From contig NZ_CP134062.1 in NCBI RefSeq assembly GCF_031583025.1, positions 868,001 to 932,000 of the forward strand: a stretch of 64,000 nucleotides of DNA, in the 5' to 3' direction. Origin of the DNA: Mycobacterium sp. Z3061 (GTDB taxonomy: Bacteria; Actinomycetota; Actinomycetes; Mycobacteriales; Mycobacteriaceae). The notes beneath the pieces were generated by a model, which was given only the letters and a program-made list of their open reading frames with translations, did not search any database and had not been told where the DNA came from. This document shows, one piece after another, positions 57,254 through 64,000 of the stretch (within the stretch, counting starts at the first letter, position 1; each line of letters opens with the position of its first letter). The position numbers and the translations under genes are program-made.

Positions 57254-57637
57254 ATGCAACCGCGGCGGGGGCTGGCGTGGCTCGGGATGGACGTGGTAGC
57301 CGTGCTGATCTTCTGTGCCCTGGGGCGGCGCAGCCACGATGAAGGCATCAGCGTCGGCGGGGTGGCGACCACGGCGTGGCCGTTTCTGAGCGGCACGGCG
57401 CTGGGCTGGCTCATATCGCGCGGCTGGCGTCGCCCGACGGCCGTGGTGCCCACCGGGGTGATCGTCTGGGTATCGACGGTGGTGGTCGGCATGCTGCTGC
57501 GCAAGGCCAGTTCAGCCAGTGTGGCGGGGGCCTTCGTGGTGGTGGCGTCGACGGTGACCGCCGCGTTCCTGCTCGGCTGGCGGGCGGCCGTCACAGCCCT
57601 CTCGGCACGCGCGCACCGACACGGTTCGGACGGCTGA
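57254..57637 (+). CDS. DUF3054 membrane protein (Rv0401 homologue)
   Basis: A 127-residue protein with four hydrophobic segments. 'LAWLGMDVVAVLIFCALGRRSHDEG' and 'AWPFLSGTALGWLISRGWRRPTAVVPTGVIVWVSTVVVGMLLR' match DUF3054. Function unknown. It is divergent from fadE7 (35-base gap) and 12 bases ahead of the methyltransferase gene. Confidence 0.88.
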   Translation: MQPRRGLAWLGMDVVAVLIFCALGRRSHDEGISVGGVATTAWPFLSGTALGWLISRGWRRPTAVVPTGVIVWVSTVVVGMLLRKASSASVAGAFVVVASTVTAAFLLGWRAAVTALSARAHRHGSDG

Positions 57638-57649
57638 CGGCCGGACGAA

Positions 57650-58558
57650 ATGGTACGCACCGACGGCGACACCTGGGACCCTGCCACCGGTGTCGGCATG
57701 ACGGCGACGTTCGGTGCGGTCGCCAGGGCGGTGGGAACCAACAAGGGGCTGATCAACGATCCGTTCGCTGAACCGCTGGTGCGCGCCGCAGGGGTGGAGT
57801 ACTTCACCCGCGTGATCGAGGATGAGCAGTACGCGGCTGACGGCGGTGGTGACCCCGTCATGTACGGAATGCTCAACATCCTTGCCGTGCACGGCCGGTT
57901 CCTGGACGAGTACCTGACCAGAGCCGCGCGAGCGGGCATCCGACAAGCGGTCAATCTCGGCTGCGGATTGGACACCAGGGCCTACCGGTTGTGGTGGCCG
58001 CCCGGGACGACGGTGTACGAGTGCGACCAACCGGGGGTGATGGATTTCAAAGCGCAGGTACTGCGGGAGTTGGGCGGAAAGCTGACCGTGCATCGCTGCG
58101 CCGTGGGAGTCGACCTGCGCGACGACTGGATGACGGCACTGCGACGGGTCGGATTCGACCCCGCGCAACCCACTGTCTGGATCGCCGAGAACCTGTTGAT
58201 CGGTTACCTGCCGCCGGATGCGCAGGATCGGCTGCTGCATCAGCTGAGCGTGTCCAGCGCCGCGGGCAGCCGGTTTGCCGCCGACCACATGCCGTGGACC
58301 GACGTGCAGTTGCAGGAGGGCCGGGCGTTCATCGAAGGCTGGCGCCAGGAGGGCCTGGACATCGACCTGGCCAAATTGACCTATTCCGCCGAATTCGGTT
58401 CTCTCCCCGAGAATCTCGAGGCGCACGGCTGGCGGACCGCCGAGCGGACCCTGGTCGAGCTGCTGTCCACCGTCGGTCTGGCGGGGCGCCGGCGGATCAG
58501 CCGGCACGACCTGGCCGTCACCCCCCGCTACGTCACCGCGACGTTGGGTGACCGGTGA
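57650..58558 (+). CDS. Class I SAM-dependent methyltransferase (TIGR00027/PPM type)
   Basis: A 302-residue methyltransferase of the family expanded in mycobacteria. 'WDPATGVGMTATFGAVARA' and 'INDPFAEPLVRAAGV' at the N-terminus, SAM loop 'QAVNLGCGLDTRAYRLWWPPGTTVYECDQPGVMDFK' (about 103-138), and 'VWIAENLLIGYLPPDAQDRLL'. The substrate is unknown; many paralogues are linked to polyketide or lipid loci. It overlaps the GNAT gene by 4 bases and leads an operon of acetyltransferase and three luciferase-like enzymes. Confidence 0.92.
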   Translation: MVRTDGDTWDPATGVGMTATFGAVARAVGTNKGLINDPFAEPLVRAAGVEYFTRVIEDEQYAADGGGDPVMYGMLNILAVHGRFLDEYLTRAARAGIRQAVNLGCGLDTRAYRLWWPPGTTVYECDQPGVMDFKAQVLRELGGKLTVHRCAVGVDLRDDWMTALRRVGFDPAQPTVWIAENLLIGYLPPDAQDRLLHQLSVSSAAGSRFAADHMPWTDVQLQEGRAFIEGWRQEGLDIDLAKLTYSAEFGSLPENLEAHGWRTAERTLVELLSTVGLAGRRRISRHDLAVTPRYVTATLGDR

Positions 58559-59037
58559 CGGGTGAGCTGCGCTTCGTGCCGACCGCCCTGGACGACCCGC
58601 TGGCCGCGCCGCTGCTGGCCGAGCTGGCCCAGGAGTACGCGCAACGCTACGGTGCGGATCCTCAACGGATCGCCGAGTGGCTCGTCGATGGCCCAGAGGG
58701 CGAATTCTCGCCTCCGGACGGCGGGATGCTGATCGGCGTTCAGGACGGCCGGCCGGTGACCGGTGGCGCGTTCTGTCGCTTCGATGCCGAGACCGCCGAG
58801 CTAAAACGAGTCTGGACGCACCGCGAACATCGCCGCCGCGGCTATGCCAGGGCACTGCTGGCCGCGCTGGAATCGGAGATCGCCGACCGCGGTTACACCA
58901 GGGTGTACCTCATCACCGGAGACCGTCAGCCCGAAGCCGAAGAGCTTTACGAATCGACCGGATACACCCGGTTGTCCGAGCCGTTGCCGTCGCAGGGCCC
59001 CGTGTTCCCGATCGCTTTCCTGAAGGCGCTCAGATGA
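58555..59037 (+). CDS. GNAT family N-acetyltransferase
   Basis: A 160-residue single-domain GNAT. 'TAELKRVWTHREHRRRGYARALLAALESEIADRGYTRVYLITGDRQPEAEELYESTGY' contains the acetyl-CoA motif (HRRRGYAR, about 92-99) and the terminal 'ELYESTGY' strand. The substrate is unknown. GTG start overlapping the methyltransferase, and its stop overlapping the next gene (ATGA). Confidence 0.9.
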   Translation: MTGELRFVPTALDDPLAAPLLAELAQEYAQRYGADPQRIAEWLVDGPEGEFSPPDGGMLIGVQDGRPVTGGAFCRFDAETAELKRVWTHREHRRRGYARALLAALESEIADRGYTRVYLITGDRQPEAEELYESTGYTRLSEPLPSQGPVFPIAFLKALR

Positions 59038-60101
59038 AACTCGGGGTCGCGCTGGACGGATACGGCTGGCACACCCAGGCCTGGACCCTGGCGGAGGAAA
59101 CCCGCTCGGTGCTCAGCGGAAAGTACTGGGCGGAGTTGGCGGTCACAGCCGAGCGCGGCCTACTGGATTTCCTGACCATCGACGACTCGCTCATGCCGCA
59201 ACCCGGGCGCCGCGAACGCATCGATCCGAAGCGGCTGGCCGGGCGTGCAGACGCCGTGCTGGTTGCCGCCCGCGTCGCACCGGCCACCCGGTACATCGGG
59301 CTGATCCCGGTGGCCACGGTCACCCACACCGAGCCGTTTCACATCTCCAAAGCCATTGCCACCCTTGACTATGTCTCGCACGGCCGGGCCGGCTGGCAAC
59401 CCCGGGTCAGCGTCACCACGCACGAAGCGGCGCTGTTCGGCAGGCGTGCCGTGCGGCCCGAGGAGTTGTTCCCCGAGGCCCGGGACTACGTCGAGGTGGT
59501 GCGCAGGTTGTGGGACAGCTGGGAGGACGACGCGGTGATCCGTGACGTCGCCACCGGCCGCTTCATCGACCGCGACAAGCTGCACTACATCGACTTCACC
59601 GGACCGTTCTTCTCCGTCAAGGGGCCGTCGATCACACCCCGGCCGCCACAGGGTCAGCCGGTGATCGCGGTGCTGGCCCACGCCACGCCGGTGTACGAGT
59701 TCGCGGCCGATACCGCCGACATCGTCTTCGTCACTCCCACCGATACGTCTGTGGAGAAGCTCGTAGACGAGGTGCGCGGGATCGGCGACCATCTGAAAGT
59801 CTTTGCCGACATCGTGGTTTCGTTCCACGGTGAAACCGACTTCACCTCCGACACGCTGGTCTGGGGCGGCACTCCGGCCGACCTGGTGGACATGCTGCTG
59901 CAGTGGCAGCGCGCGGGCGCCGACGGGGTCCGGCTACGTCCCGCCGTGCACGCCACCGACCTGCCGGTGATCGTCGACGAGGTGGTGCCGCTGCTGCAGC
60001 GCGCGGGCGAGTTCCGCTCCGAGTACCGCGACGGCGAAACGCTGCGCGAACGACTCGGTCTGCCGGTGGCGGTCAACCGGTATACGGCGGTGAGCCGATG
60101 A
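59034..60101 (+). CDS. Luciferase-like flavin monooxygenase 1
   Basis: A 355-residue LLM-class protein. 'KLGVALDGYGWHTQAW', 'YIGLIPVATVTHTEPFHISKAIATLDYVSHGRAGWQPRVSVTTHEAALFG' and 'EARDYVEVVRRLWDSWEDDA' are typical of the NtaA/SnaA-like branch, which uses reduced FMN. An F420 cofactor cannot be excluded. ATG 59034 overlaps the GNAT stop; the longer frame to the left is a GNAT shadow. First of three consecutive paralogous enzymes with ATGA overlaps. Confidence 0.9.
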   Translation: MKLGVALDGYGWHTQAWTLAEETRSVLSGKYWAELAVTAERGLLDFLTIDDSLMPQPGRRERIDPKRLAGRADAVLVAARVAPATRYIGLIPVATVTHTEPFHISKAIATLDYVSHGRAGWQPRVSVTTHEAALFGRRAVRPEELFPEARDYVEVVRRLWDSWEDDAVIRDVATGRFIDRDKLHYIDFTGPFFSVKGPSITPRPPQGQPVIAVLAHATPVYEFAADTADIVFVTPTDTSVEKLVDEVRGIGDHLKVFADIVVSFHGETDFTSDTLVWGGTPADLVDMLLQWQRAGADGVRLRPAVHATDLPVIVDEVVPLLQRAGEFRSEYRDGETLRERLGLPVAVNRYTAVSR

Positions 60102-61213
60102 TTCCCTTGTCGATTCTGGACCTTTCGCCGATCAGCGCGGGCAGCACCGCGACCACCGCACTGCACAACACCATCGACCTGGCGCAGCACGCCGAGCGGT
60201 GGGGCTACCGCCGCTACTGGATCGCCGAACATCACTTCGTGGGCGTCGCCAGTTCGTCGCCCGCCCTGCTGATCGGGCAGATCGCGGCCGCTACCAACAC
60301 GATTCGGGTGGGCGCGGCAGCGGTGCAACTGGGGTACACGACCGCCGTCGCCGTCGTCGAGAACTTCGGAATGCTCGACGCGTTCTATCCCGGGCGCATC
60401 GACCTCGGTGTCGGCCGCTCCGGGCAGCGTCGCTCCGAGGAGGGCAAGCCGAAGAAGCCCCGTACGCCACGGCCACCACGCGTCTGGCACGAGGTGGACG
60501 GGGTGGTGATTCCGACCCCGTTCGACCTGCGCGGAATGCTCGATCTGGAACGGCTGGCGGCCACCATGGAGATCCTGCAACAGCCCGAGGCGGTATCGCC
60601 GGACTTCGCCGAGCAGGTCAACGACATCCTCGCCCTGCTGGACGGCAGCTATCGCGCCGGCGGCTTCGACGTGCACGCCGTGCCCGGCGAGGGAAGTGGA
60701 TTGCGGCCGTGGATCTTTGGCAGCACCAGGGGGCAGAGCGCGCGGGTCGCCGGAGCGTTGGGGTTGCCGTTCGTCGCGAGTTATCACATCACGCCGGCCA
60801 CCGCACTGGAGGCCATCGAGGCCTACCGCGACACGTTCGTGCCGTCCGCTGCCCTCAGCGAGCCCTACGTGGTGGTGTCGGCCGACATCGTGGTCGCCGA
60901 CGACACGGAGACCGCTCAGCGTCTGGCCGCCGGGTACGGTCACTGGGTCTACTCGATCCGAACCGGCGTGGGCGCCATGCCCTATCCGGCGCCGGGTGAC
61001 TGCGGGCCGCTCGCCGACGAGCAATATGAGTTGGTAAAAGACCGTCTCGCAACACAATTCGTCGGCAACCCGGACGAGGTCGCCGAACGGTTGGACGCGT
61101 TGCAGCGGGTCAGCGGAGCCGACGAACTGGTCGTCACCTCCGTCACCCACAGTCACTCCGACCGGTTGCGCTCGCACGAACTGATCGCACAGCGGTGGGG
61201 GCTGACCGCATGA
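60098..61213 (+). CDS. Luciferase-like flavin monooxygenase 2 (MsnO8 type)
   Basis: A 371-residue LLM protein. 'LSILDLSPISAGSTATTALHNTIDLAQHAERWGYRRYWIAEHHF' is the MsnO8 subfamily start, and 'TNTIRVGAAAVQLGYTTAVAVVENFGMLDAFYPGRIDLGVGRSG' holds the flavin-site region. It carries an insert rich in Lys/Pro/Arg ('SEEGKPKKPRTPRPPRVW'). The substrate is unknown. ATG 60098 overlaps the previous stop, and its stop overlaps the third LLM gene. Confidence 0.9.
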   Translation: MIPLSILDLSPISAGSTATTALHNTIDLAQHAERWGYRRYWIAEHHFVGVASSSPALLIGQIAAATNTIRVGAAAVQLGYTTAVAVVENFGMLDAFYPGRIDLGVGRSGQRRSEEGKPKKPRTPRPPRVWHEVDGVVIPTPFDLRGMLDLERLAATMEILQQPEAVSPDFAEQVNDILALLDGSYRAGGFDVHAVPGEGSGLRPWIFGSTRGQSARVAGALGLPFVASYHITPATALEAIEAYRDTFVPSAALSEPYVVVSADIVVADDTETAQRLAAGYGHWVYSIRTGVGAMPYPAPGDCGPLADEQYELVKDRLATQFVGNPDEVAERLDALQRVSGADELVVTSVTHSHSDRLRSHELIAQRWGLTA

Positions 61214-62526
61214 GTCGCAAGCCGATTCATCTCGCGGTCCACTTCCCGGGCGTCAACAACACCACGGTGTGGGCGGACCCGGGCGCGGGCAGCCAGATCG
61301 AGTTCGAGTCGTTCGTGCACCTGGCGCGCACCGCAGAACGCGGTTTGTTCGACTTCTTCTTTCTGGCCGAAGGATTGCGCCTGCGCGAACACCGCGGCCA
61401 TATTCACGACCTGGACGTGGTGGGCCGGCCGGATACCTTCACCGTGCTGGCGGCACTGGCCGGCGCCACCGACCGCATCGGCCTGACCGGCACCATCAAC
61501 ACCACCTTCAACGAACCGTTCGAAGTGGCAAGGCAATTCGCGACGCTGGATCACCTGTCGGACGGTCGCGCCGGCTGGAACATCGTCACCTCCTCGGATG
61601 CCTTCACCGGTGCCAACTTCCGCAGGGGTGGCTTCCTCGCCCATACCGACCGTTACCGGCGGGCCGAAGAGTTCGTGACCGTGGCGCAGAAGTTCTGGGA
61701 CAGCTGGGCGCCGGATGCGGTGGTGCGCAAAAACGGTGTCTACGTGAATCCGGACGGGATCGGGCGCGTCGCGTTCACCGGTTCGCACTTCGACGTGACG
61801 GGCTTCGCGACGCTACCGGCGGGCCCGCAGGGCCATCCGATTTTGCTGCAGGCGGGCGACTCCGACGAGGGTCGGAATTTCGGCGCCCGGTTTGCCGACG
61901 CCCTGTTCACCCTGCACGGTTCGCTTGAGGACGGTCGGCGCTACTACGCCGACGTCAAGGGCCGGGCACAGTCTCATGGACGGGATCCCAACCAGCTCAA
62001 GGTTTTTCCAGCGGCCACCTTCGTCATCGGGGACACCGCCGACGAAGCCGAAGACAAGGCGCGTCACATCCGCCGCCAGCAGGTCAGCGGGGCGACCGCC
62101 ATCGGCATGCTGGAACAGGTATGGGGGCGTGAGCTTTCCGACTACGACCCGGACGGCCCGCTGCCCGAGATCGAACCGGTCGTCGACAGCGACATCACCC
62201 AGGGGCGCGTGCGTCATGGTGACCCGGTCGCGCTGGCGCGGCGTTGGCGGGAGCGGGCGCAGGCGGAGAACCTGTCGATCCGCGAGTTGGTGATCGCGGT
62301 GACCAGCCGGGAGCAGTTCGTCGGCACCGCCGCCCACATCGCCGACGAGATCGACCGTTACGTGCAGGCCGACGCGTGCGACGGGTTCATACTGGTGCCG
62401 CACCTGACACCGCACGGCCTCGATGAGTTCGTCGACCGGGTGGTCCCGCTGCTGCAGGAGCGCGGCGCTTTTCGTTCCGGATACCCGGGTGAGACGCTGC
62501 GGGAGAACCTCGGCCTAGCGGGCTAG
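61210..62526 (+). CDS. Luciferase-like flavin monooxygenase 3 (NtaA/SnaA/DszA type)
   Basis: A 438-residue LLM protein. 'IHLAVHFPGVNNTTVWADPGAGSQIEFESFVHLARTAERGLFDFFFLAEGLRLREHRG' and 'GRAGWNIVTSSDAFTGANFRRGG' match nitrilotriacetate/dibenzothiophene-sulfone monooxygenases that use FMNH2 from a separate reductase. No flavin reductase gene is adjacent. ATG 61210 overlaps the previous stop. Overlaps the convergent hydrolase by 4 bp. Confidence 0.92.
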   Translation: MSRKPIHLAVHFPGVNNTTVWADPGAGSQIEFESFVHLARTAERGLFDFFFLAEGLRLREHRGHIHDLDVVGRPDTFTVLAALAGATDRIGLTGTINTTFNEPFEVARQFATLDHLSDGRAGWNIVTSSDAFTGANFRRGGFLAHTDRYRRAEEFVTVAQKFWDSWAPDAVVRKNGVYVNPDGIGRVAFTGSHFDVTGFATLPAGPQGHPILLQAGDSDEGRNFGARFADALFTLHGSLEDGRRYYADVKGRAQSHGRDPNQLKVFPAATFVIGDTADEAEDKARHIRRQQVSGATAIGMLEQVWGRELSDYDPDGPLPEIEPVVDSDITQGRVRHGDPVALARRWRERAQAENLSIRELVIAVTSREQFVGTAAHIADEIDRYVQADACDGFILVPHLTPHGLDEFVDRVVPLLQERGAFRSGYPGETLRENLGLAG

Positions 62527-63275
62527 ACGGCCCCCGCCTTGCGCAGGGCCGCATCGGTGGCTTCGCGGATCGGGCCGCGCCACAACGGGCCGTGGCCGGG
62601 GGCCAGCACCTCGGTCTCCACCTGCGACAGCACCGACAGTGTTCGGATGCAGTCCTGCTGGCTGTAGCTGAAGATCGCGGGCAGCAGCTGCGGCCCGTCA
62701 TGGCGGATCAGCGGGTGGCCGGTGATCAGGGCGTCGCCACTGGCCAGGACCCCGTCCACCAGATATGAGCAGTGGCCGTTGGTGTGGCCGGGACTGAACA
62801 CGGGCTGCGGGTTACCGGGCAGACCGGCGGCGATGTCCGGTGTCAGCGGCCGGGTGCTCGGTATTCCGTCGCGGATGAGGCCGCCGCTGCGCACCACGTG
62901 CACCGTCCACACGGCCCAGCGCGGGCGCCAGAGGCGCAGTGCCAGATCGTGAATCGCGACCTGTTCCAGATACTCGCGCTTGGCGTGGCCTACCTCGTCG
63001 GCGTGGCAGTAGACCGGTGTGCCGTGCTCGGCGGCGAACCAGATCGCGGTGCCCAGGTGGTCGATATGGGCGTGGGTGAGCAGGATGGCGCGCACGTCGC
63101 CCGGCCCGTAACCGAGCTTGCGCAGCGAGGCCAGCACCTCTTCGCGGTCGCCCGGATAGCCGGCGTCGATCAGCATGACGCCGGTTTCGTCGGTGACCAG
63201 CGTCCAGTTGACCGCCGGGCCGTGTGCGAGGTGAACCGTGTCGGTTATCTGAACAAGCTGTGTCTGACCGGACAT
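62523..63275 (-). CDS. Metallo-beta-lactamase-fold hydrolase (Rv0406c homologue)
   Basis: A 250-residue MBL-fold protein. The zinc motif is 'ILLTHAHIDHLGTAIWF' (HxHxDH). 'FSPGHTNGHCSYLVDGVLASGDAL' and 'VLAPGHGPLWRG' give the further His/Asp ligands. It is probably a thioesterase-, lactonase- or glyoxalase-like hydrolase; the substrate is unknown. ATG 63275 (MSGQTQ) is preferred; ATG 63281 adds two residues. Divergent from fgd1 (39-base gap), as in M. tuberculosis. Confidence 0.88.
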   Translation of the reverse strand: MSGQTQLVQITDTVHLAHGPAVNWTLVTDETGVMLIDAGYPGDREEVLASLRKLGYGPGDVRAILLTHAHIDHLGTAIWFAAEHGTPVYCHADEVGHAKREYLEQVAIHDLALRLWRPRWAVWTVHVVRSGGLIRDGIPSTRPLTPDIAAGLPGNPQPVFSPGHTNGHCSYLVDGVLASGDALITGHPLIRHDGPQLLPAIFSYSQQDCIRTLSVLSQVETEVLAPGHGPLWRGPIREATDAALRKAGAV

Positions 63276-63314
63276 GCCCATCAGCCTAGGAGCTGGGGGG
63301 AGTAGAAAAGACTG

Positions 63315-64000
63315 GTGGCTGAACTGAAACTTGGGTACAAGGCGTCCGCTGAACAATTCGCACCGCGCGAGCTCGTCGAACTCGCCGTCCTGGCCGAAGG
63401 ACACGGCATGGACAGCGCCACCGTCAGCGATCACTTCCAGCCCTGGCGGCACAAGGGCGGGCACGCACCGTTTTCCCTCGCGTGGATGACCGCGGTCGGC
63501 GAACGCACCGAAAGACTGCAGCTGGGCACCTCGGTGCTCACCCCGACCTTCCGGTACAACCCCGCGGTCATCGCGCAGGCCTTCGCCACCATGGCCTGTC
63601 TGTACCCGGGCCGGGTGTTCCTGGGCGTCGGCACCGGTGAGGCGCTGAACGAGATCGCCACCGGCTACGAGGGCGATTGGCCGGATTTCAAGGAGCGTTT
63701 TGCCCGACTGCGCGAGTCGGTGCGGCTGATGCGCGAGTTGTGGCGCGGTGACCGCGTCGACTTCGACGGCGAGTACTACCGCACCAAAGGCGCCTCGATC
63801 TACGACGTGCCCGAGGGCGGCGTGCCGGTGTACATCGCCGCCGGTGGTCCCGCGGTGGCCAAGTACGCCGGCCGCGCCGGTGACGGCTTCATCTGCACCT
63901 CCGGCAAGGGGGAGGAGCTGTACACCGAGAAGCTCATCCCCGCCGTGAAGGAGGGCGCCACGATCAACGACCGCAATGTCGACGACATCGACAGGATGAT
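63315..64000 (+). CDS. fgd1: F420-dependent glucose-6-phosphate dehydrogenase (3' truncated by window edge)
   Basis: The first 228 residues of Fgd1, which oxidises glucose 6-phosphate and reduces coenzyme F420. '[42 protein letters not shown]', '[44 protein letters not shown]' and '[39 protein letters not shown]' match the M. tuberculosis enzyme nearly throughout. The GTG at 63315 has a GGGGGAG upstream. It supplies F420H2 for F420-dependent oxidoreductases; the luciferase-like genes just upstream might include users. Confidence 0.97.
   Translation, partial: MAELKLGYKASAEQFAPRELVELAVLAEGHGMDSATVSDHFQPWRHKGGHAPFSLAWMTAVGERTERLQLGTSVLTPTFRYNPAVIAQAFATMACLYPGRVFLGVGTGEALNEIATGYEGDWPDFKERFARLRESVRLMRELWRGDRVDFDGEYYRTKGASIYDVPEGGVPVYIAAGGPAVAKYAGRAGDGFICTSGKGEELYTEKLIPAVKEGATINDRNVDDIDRM

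Noticed and set aside
53961..57299. 1112-residue plus-strand open frame spanning HNH, secreted, repeat and fadE7 genes
   Set aside because: Crosses four well-supported genes on other frames or strands, with Arg/Pro-biased composition.

Overview
The window is chromosomal DNA of a slow-growing Mycobacterium. The evidence is very high G+C, frequent GTG starts, many ATGA/GTGA gene overlaps, a PE_PGRS gene and a PPE-SVP gene, and long stretches whose gene content matches the M. tuberculosis H37Rv interval Rv0350 to Rv0407 as I remember it. No tRNA, rRNA, insertion sequence, prophage or CRISPR array was seen.

Layout. (1) 1-5.1 kb, accessory: the end of a LysR regulator, a DUF4185 protein, a TetR/crotonase pair with a palindromic operator, a GNAT/ATP-grasp fusion resembling N-acetylglutaminylglutamine synthetase, and a DUF1275 membrane protein. 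(2) 5.2-9.5 kb: the heat-shock operon dnaK-grpE-dnaJ-hspR, with a SigH-type promoter and two HspR boxes (HAIR). (3) 9.5-16.2 kb: aldose epimerase, type II flavohemoglobin, and a PE_PGRS gene whose sequence is damaged. An exact 20-base Illumina adapter lies inside it and several reading-frame jumps follow, so this part of the assembly cannot be trusted. (4) 16.4-24.4 kb: clpB, whose SigH promoter overlaps its HAIR box, then crotonase/DsrE, ttfA, SDR, pyrE, a lipoprotein, an rRNA/tRNA methyltransferase and dodecin. (5) 24.5-34.6 kb: a complete aerobic CO dehydrogenase locus (LysR regulator, two XdhC-like proteins, coxM-coxS-coxL, a MobA-like protein, coxD, coxG, coxE). CoxL has the form I active-site motif AYACSFR. 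(6) 34.5-50.3 kb: housekeeping genes including an ethanolamine-type permease, a GH76 glycosidase, DedA, fba, a CDF metal exporter with a palindromic operator, a site-2 protease, purA, a PPE gene, purT, rhodanese, metZ and ndhA. (7) 50.3-53 kb: a three-gene operon that looks like an undescribed peptide-modification system, made of a 64-residue Gly/Asp-rich repeat peptide, a JmjC/FIH-like hydroxylase and a sucrase/ferredoxin-like thioredoxin-fold protein. (8) 53-64 kb: a DUF222-HNH (13E12-type) gene with a perfect LexA box at its start, secreted and decapeptide-repeat proteins, a glutaryl-CoA-dehydrogenase-like enzyme, a methyltransferase-GNAT-three-luciferase-like-monooxygenase operon, a metallo-hydrolase and the start of fgd1.

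Relative to H37Rv as remembered, the block from the Rv0385 homologue through the Rv0356c homologue is inverted as a unit, while dnaK-hspR on the left and purT onward on the right keep their orientation. The best candidate for new biology is the peptide/JmjC/sucrase-ferredoxin operon. The most important quality warning is the adapter inside PE_PGRS.
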